The notes under the pieces were generated by a model, which ran no database searches, was not told the DNA's origin, and saw nothing but the letters and a program-made list of their open reading frames with translations. Positions 60,596-64,000 of a stretch of 64,000 bases of DNA are shown one piece after another. The position numbers and the translations under genes were made by a program. Every line of letters starts with the position of its first letter. The stretch's first letter is position 1. The stretch is from Pseudomonadota bacterium (GTDB lineage: Bacteria > Pseudomonadota > Alphaproteobacteria > JACQOE01), in NCBI GenBank assembly GCA_016202695.1, contig JACQOE010000027.1, positions 23,462 through 87,461 on the forward strand, read 5' to 3'.

Positions 60596-61387
60596 CTATC
60601 CCAGCACCTTCTCGGTGAAGCGCGTCAGCTCGCGGTTGAACTTCTCCGCCTCCACCCAGGGTATCAGGTGGCCGCAGGTCTCGAAATAGACCAGCTCGCT
60701 CCCCGGCGTGGACGCGTGCATGAACTCCGCCAGCTCGGGCTTGATGTTGCCGTAGCGCGACCAGTAGATCTGGCTCGGCACGGTGACCCTCGACATGTGG
60801 GGACGGAAGTCGGAATGGTACGAATCGGTGACCGCCGCGATGTGGGCGGAGGTGGGCGTCTTCATGCACTCGTAGACCATCCAGTTAACGGTTTCCTGGT
60901 CGCGCTCGGCCGTGGGCCCGAAGTATTGGACCACGGCATCGGTGTGATGGGCCAGCCGCCGGGTGCGGATGGAGTTCAGCCGCTTCTCGAGATGCTCCTC
61001 CGATACGAACCGGTAGGGCTCCTGGTCCACGTTCACGTATCCGCCGAGGCGCGCGTGGCCGAACTGCTCCATGTAGCTCCAGGCGATGGAGCCGCCGAGC
61101 GACCAGCCGACGACGACCACCCGCTCCAGGCCCAGCGCCTCGATCATGAAGCGCAGGTCGTCGGCATACTGGCGGATATTGTGGCCGAAATCGGTCTTGC
61201 CCGACTCGCCGCGGCCGCGGACGTCGACGGCCACGACGCGGAAGGCGCGCTTGAGCGCTGGGATGTTGTGCCGCCAGAACCTGCAGTTGAAGGGCTCGGC
61301 ATGGATCAGCAGGAGCCCCGCGTCGCCGTGCAGCCCCTCGTCGAGGAAATGAAGGGGCGTCCCGTCCGCCGTCACCAAATAAGGCAT
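60596..61387 (-). CDS. Alpha/beta hydrolase
   Basis: 263 residues from the ATG at 61387. Nucleophile elbow G-W-S-L-G-G-S (about residues 93-99), oxyanion-side V-A-V-D-V-R-G-R-G-E-S, and terminal His in E-T-C-G-H-L-I-P-W. An Asp is expected between them but is not clearly assigned. No signal peptide, so probably cytosolic. It lies between the binding protein and permease genes of a peptide-type importer; it may hydrolyse the imported ester or amide. Substrate unknown. Confidence 0.88.
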   Translation of the reverse strand: MPYLVTADGTPLHFLDEGLHGDAGLLLIHAEPFNCRFWRHNIPALKRAFRVVAVDVRGRGESGKTDFGHNIRQYADDLRFMIEALGLERVVVVGWSLGGSIAWSYMEQFGHARLGGYVNVDQEPYRFVSEEHLEKRLNSIRTRRLAHHTDAVVQYFGPTAERDQETVNWMVYECMKTPTSAHIAAVTDSYHSDFRPHMSRVTVPSQIYWSRYGNIKPELAEFMHASTPGSELVYFETCGHLIPWVEAEKFNRELTRFTEKVLG

Positions 61388-61548
61388 CGACCCATCCTCT
61401 TCCACCGGACCGCCCGATCCGCCCCCGCCGCAGAGGCCCGGCGGGCAACCGCGGCGGGGGCGGGCTCGATTTCGCCCCTCGCCGCGGTCGCTCGGCGGCC
61501 GGGCGCCCCGCTGGGCGGATGTCCGGCGGCCCCCCGAGACGCGAGAGA

Positions 61549-63165
61549 CTACTCCGGCTGCAAGGTCTCGAACTGCATGACCTGCGGCGAGCCGTTGACC
61601 GGCTCCCACTTGGCGATGTTGCGCGTGGCCCAGGGGAAGTGCCTGAGGGCGATCGGGACCGCCCAGTACTCGTTATAGATCTTGTTGTTGAGCTCCCTGA
61701 GCCGGCGCTCGCGCTCCTTGTCGTCCACGATCCCGGAGATCTCCTTGTAGACGCCGTCCAGCCAGTCGGTGTTCCAGTACGTCCAGATCCTGCCGCCGGC
61801 TTCGTGGCTGACCATGAACGTGCGAATGTTCCCCAGCGTCGAGGGCCGCGCGACCGGGGACATGACGCCGACCTCGAGCGGCGGAAAGAACTGCTGCGGG
61901 TCGGAAACGTACTTGGGCACGAACGATCCGAAGTCGATGGGGAGCAGGTTGACGTTCACGCCGACCGCCCGCCAGTACCCGGCGATGATCTCGTTGACCT
62001 CCTTCTGCTCGGGATTCTCGAACGACGCGAAGCTCCAGAACTTCATCTCCTCGCCGTTGTAGCCCCCCGCCTTCAGCAGACGCTTCGCCTCCTCGGGATC
62101 GTACTTGTAACGGGGCAGGTCGGGATCGTATCCGAGGTTGAGCGGGCCGAAGAGCGTGCCGCCGCCGCGGTAGGGATCGGCAACCTCGGGCGGATACATG
62201 GCCTTGAATAGGCCGGCCCAATCCACGGCAAGCGTCAGGGCCTTGCGAATCTCCAGCTTGTGGGAGAGGACTTGCGGATCGTAGCTCTTCCAGAAAAGGA
62301 GCGTCGTCGTTGCCGTGTACTTGGGCCCCATGATCCTGAAGCCGCCGGCCCTCAGGGCCGCCACGTCCTGCGGCTCGATCGGGATCATGTTGACCTCGCC
62401 GCGCCGGAGCATGGCGAGGCGGGTGCGGTTCTCGGGCACCAGGAGCAGGCGAAGCTTGGCGAAGCCGGGCACGCGGTCTTGGTTCCAGTAGGCAGTGTTG
62501 GCCTCGTACTCGATATACTGGGTGATCTGCCGGGAAGCGAGCTTCCACGGCCCGCTGCCCATGGGCTTCTCGGCGAACCCGGCCGGGCCCACCCTCTCGA
62601 TGTAGTGCTTGGGTAGGATCAGGAGATCGCCTTCCATCGGGCTGAAGAGGGCGGGGATTGTCACGTCGGGCGACTTGAGTCGGATCCGAGCCGTGTAGCG
62701 GTCGACCGTCTCGACGCCCACGACGTTCGCCTTCAGTGATCCGCAGGCCGTGCAGACCGACTTGTCCCGCTTGTAGTACTCGATCGTGAACTTGATGTCC
62801 GCGGAGGTGATCTCCTCGCCGTCATGCCATTTCAGGCCCTTCTTCAACGTGAAGGTCCACGCCGAGGCGTCGGCGTTCGGGCTGAAGCTCTCCAGGACTC
62901 CGGTCTCCAGGCTGAGCTTTCCGTCGGGCGTGCCGCCGATGAACCAGTCGTACATCCCGCCGTGGTAGGGAAGACCCACCTGCGAGTCGAGCGAGGGATC
63001 CAGGATCTCCTTGGCGAAGGTGTGGACGGCCACCGTGATCGTGCCCCGGGGCGCTGCCGGCGCCTGGGTCACAACTCCGCTCGCGCATGCGAGCGCCGCC
63101 CCCGACACGATGACGACGCGCCGGAGCGAGCGCCCGTATCGGCCAAGCCTCTCGGTAAGTTTCAT
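61549..63165 (-). CDS. Extracellular solute-binding protein, family 5 (peptide/nickel/opine-type)
   Basis: 538 residues from the ATG at 63165 with GGAGGG before it. A signal peptide (A-A-L-A-C-A-S-G-V-V-T-Q-A-P-A-A) precedes the family-5 core: W-T-F-T-L-K-K-G-L-K-W-H-D-G-E-E-I-T-S-A-D-I-K-F (hallmark), M-G-S-G-P-W-K, and R-K-A-L-T-L-A-V-D. Binds an oligopeptide or other small ligand in the periplasm and delivers it to the permeases encoded downstream. Confidence 0.93.
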   Translation of the reverse strand: MKLTERLGRYGRSLRRVVIVSGAALACASGVVTQAPAAPRGTITVAVHTFAKEILDPSLDSQVGLPYHGGMYDWFIGGTPDGKLSLETGVLESFSPNADASAWTFTLKKGLKWHDGEEITSADIKFTIEYYKRDKSVCTACGSLKANVVGVETVDRYTARIRLKSPDVTIPALFSPMEGDLLILPKHYIERVGPAGFAEKPMGSGPWKLASRQITQYIEYEANTAYWNQDRVPGFAKLRLLLVPENRTRLAMLRRGEVNMIPIEPQDVAALRAGGFRIMGPKYTATTTLLFWKSYDPQVLSHKLEIRKALTLAVDWAGLFKAMYPPEVADPYRGGGTLFGPLNLGYDPDLPRYKYDPEEAKRLLKAGGYNGEEMKFWSFASFENPEQKEVNEIIAGYWRAVGVNVNLLPIDFGSFVPKYVSDPQQFFPPLEVGVMSPVARPSTLGNIRTFMVSHEAGGRIWTYWNTDWLDGVYKEISGIVDDKERERRLRELNNKIYNEYWAVPIALRHFPWATRNIAKWEPVNGSPQVMQFETLQPE

Positions 63166-63506
63166 TGCACCCTCCCTTATTGCGCGCATTACAAGAGCGA
63201 TACCCGGCACCTCAAATCCGAGCGATCTTGTTTGCCGGCGCCGCAGACGATGGCCCTCTAAGACGCAGAAACCCTATTGTTCTGCTCGGGCATCTCCGCT
63301 GTCAAGGGAGCCCCGATGTCGGGGGAGCGCGTTTGGCTGGTTCGACCGGCCGCCCGGATTCACCCGTTCCTGTCGCCAAGCACACATCCCGGCATGACCG
63401 ACGCGCCCGAAGGCCGACCACGCGTCCGATGTTACGGGAGAATTCCCGATGCGGCCGCCCGCGTCCCCGGACGGTATCCCGACTACGACACCGGACACGG
63501 ACCCGG
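63166..63506. other. Intergenic region carrying the binding-protein promoter
   Basis: 341 bases between the ATPase and the binding protein. It carries the promoter noted separately; nothing else coding is recognised. Confidence 0.6.
63276..63305 (-). promoter_or_regulatory. Promoter of the binding-protein/hydrolase/permease genes
   Basis: On the minus strand, a perfect TTGACA (63305-63300) and AACAAT (63281-63276) are spaced 18 bp, about 110 bases before the ATG. Confidence 0.5.
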
Positions 63507-64000
63507 CTAATAGAGATGGCACGCCACCGCGTGCCCCGGCGCCAGCTCTCTCAGCGGCGGTTCTTCCCTCGAGCAACGCCCGAAGGCCGCCGGGCAACGC
63601 GGATGGAACCGGCATCCCGAGGGAGGGTTGGCCGGCGAAGGAACGTCGCCGCTCAGAATGATCTCCTCGCGGGCGCCCCCCGGCTGATTGGCCTCTGCCG
63701 CGGAGATGAGCGCCTTGGTGTAAGGGTGGAGCGGACTGGAGAACACGTCCTCGGCCTCGCCGAACTCCACGATCTTGCCGACGTACATGACCGCCATGCG
63801 GTGGCTCAGGTATCGAACCGTGGCCAGGTTGTGGGCGATCAGGAGATAGGACATTCCGAATCGCTCCTGGAGGTCCTTCAGCAGGTTCATGATCTGGGCC
63901 CGGATCGAGACGTCGAGAGCGGACACCGGCTCGTCGAGCACGACGAGCGACGGGCCCAGCCCCAGCGCCCGCGCGATCGCCAGTCTCTGCTTCATGCCCC
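63507..64000 (-). CDS. Peptide-type ABC transporter ATPase (DppF/OppF family), partial
   Basis: C-terminal part only; the 5' end lies beyond the window. It begins within the ABC signature (G-M-K-Q-R-L-A-I-A-R-A-L), then Walker B L-V-V-L-D-E-P-V-S-A-L-D-V-S and H-loop L-I-A-H-N-L-A-T-V. The oligopeptide-type C-terminal extension (H-P-Y-T-K-A-L-I-S-A, C-R-F-H-P-R-C-P) follows. It energises the importer whose other parts lie downstream. Confidence 0.94.
   Translation of the reverse strand, partial: GMKQRLAIARALGLGPSLVVLDEPVSALDVSIRAQIMNLLKDLQERFGMSYLLIAHNLATVRYLSHRMAVMYVGKIVEFGEAEDVFSSPLHPYTKALISAAEANQPGGAREEIILSGDVPSPANPPSGCRFHPRCPAAFGRCSREEPPLRELAPGHAVACHLY

Overview
This is a very GC-rich, gene-dense bacterial chromosome segment. 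It carries outer-membrane lipopolysaccharide (LPS) machinery (lptF/G/D, surA, bamB), an Mla-type lipid transporter pair, and gene orders typical of Alphaproteobacteria: gmk-yicC-mltG-fabF-acpP-fabG-fabD divergent from rpsF-rpsR-DUF2232-rplI, then dnaB-alr-mlaEF-radA-cvpA-purF. DUF2794 and the DUF2007-methyltransferase-S49 peptidase-glyQ order point the same way. A Rhodospirillales-like or other deep-branching alphaproteobacterium is the best guess; this is inference from gene order and protein style, not a database match.

Layout. 0-7.7 kb: plus-strand envelope/cofactor operon (LPS export, SurA chaperone, PdxA, RsmA). 7.7-13.8 kb: minus-strand gmk, yicC, mltG and the fatty-acid synthesis block, with divergent sigma70-like promoters at 13.80-13.87 kb. 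14-16.4 kb: ribosomal proteins S6, S18 and L9 with a DUF2232 membrane protein. 16.7-26.7 kb: cyclopropane-fatty-acid synthase, DnaB, alanine racemase, MlaE/MlaF, RadA, CvpA, PurF and an SDR. 26.7-30.7 kb: minus-strand YfgM-like protein, BamB, Der and an FMN-binding-type protein. 30.8-36.5 kb: small lipoprotein, DUF2794, Sel1 protein, SDRs, a quinone-oxidoreductase-like enzyme and a dihydroorotase-family enzyme. 36.6-42.2 kb: asparagine-synthetase-like amidotransferase plus four glycosyltransferases, probably for LPS core/O-glycan. 42.4-46.7 kb: YgfZ, then a hybrid kinase/receiver/Hpt phosphorelay set. 46.8-54.4 kb: glyS, an inserted DUF559 gene, glyQ, a small MITE-like element, small membrane proteins, an S49 peptidase, a TrmN6-like methyltransferase, DUF2007 and a polyprenyl diphosphate synthase.

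54.5-58.6 kb is an accessory zone next to tRNA-Pro(CGG). It holds an integrase fragment, a class-II-type Fic protein, a serine recombinase lacking its catalytic domain, a transposase tail and an intact-looking PIN/RHH toxin-antitoxin pair with a near-consensus promoter and an adjacent palindromic operator. This looks like the decayed remains of one or more integrated elements. 58.7-64 kb is a peptide-type ABC importer (two permeases, binding protein, partial ATPase) with an alpha/beta hydrolase embedded in it.

The least routine signals are the DUF559 gene lodged between glyQ and glyS and bracketed by inverted GC-rich palindromes, the terminal-inverted-repeat element that supplies a neighbouring stop codon, the phosphorelay with no visible output domain, the dihydroorotase-family enzyme with Gln in place of a metal-binding His, and a 39-residue membrane ORF behind a hairpin/T-tract. 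I found no CRISPR array and no complete prophage.
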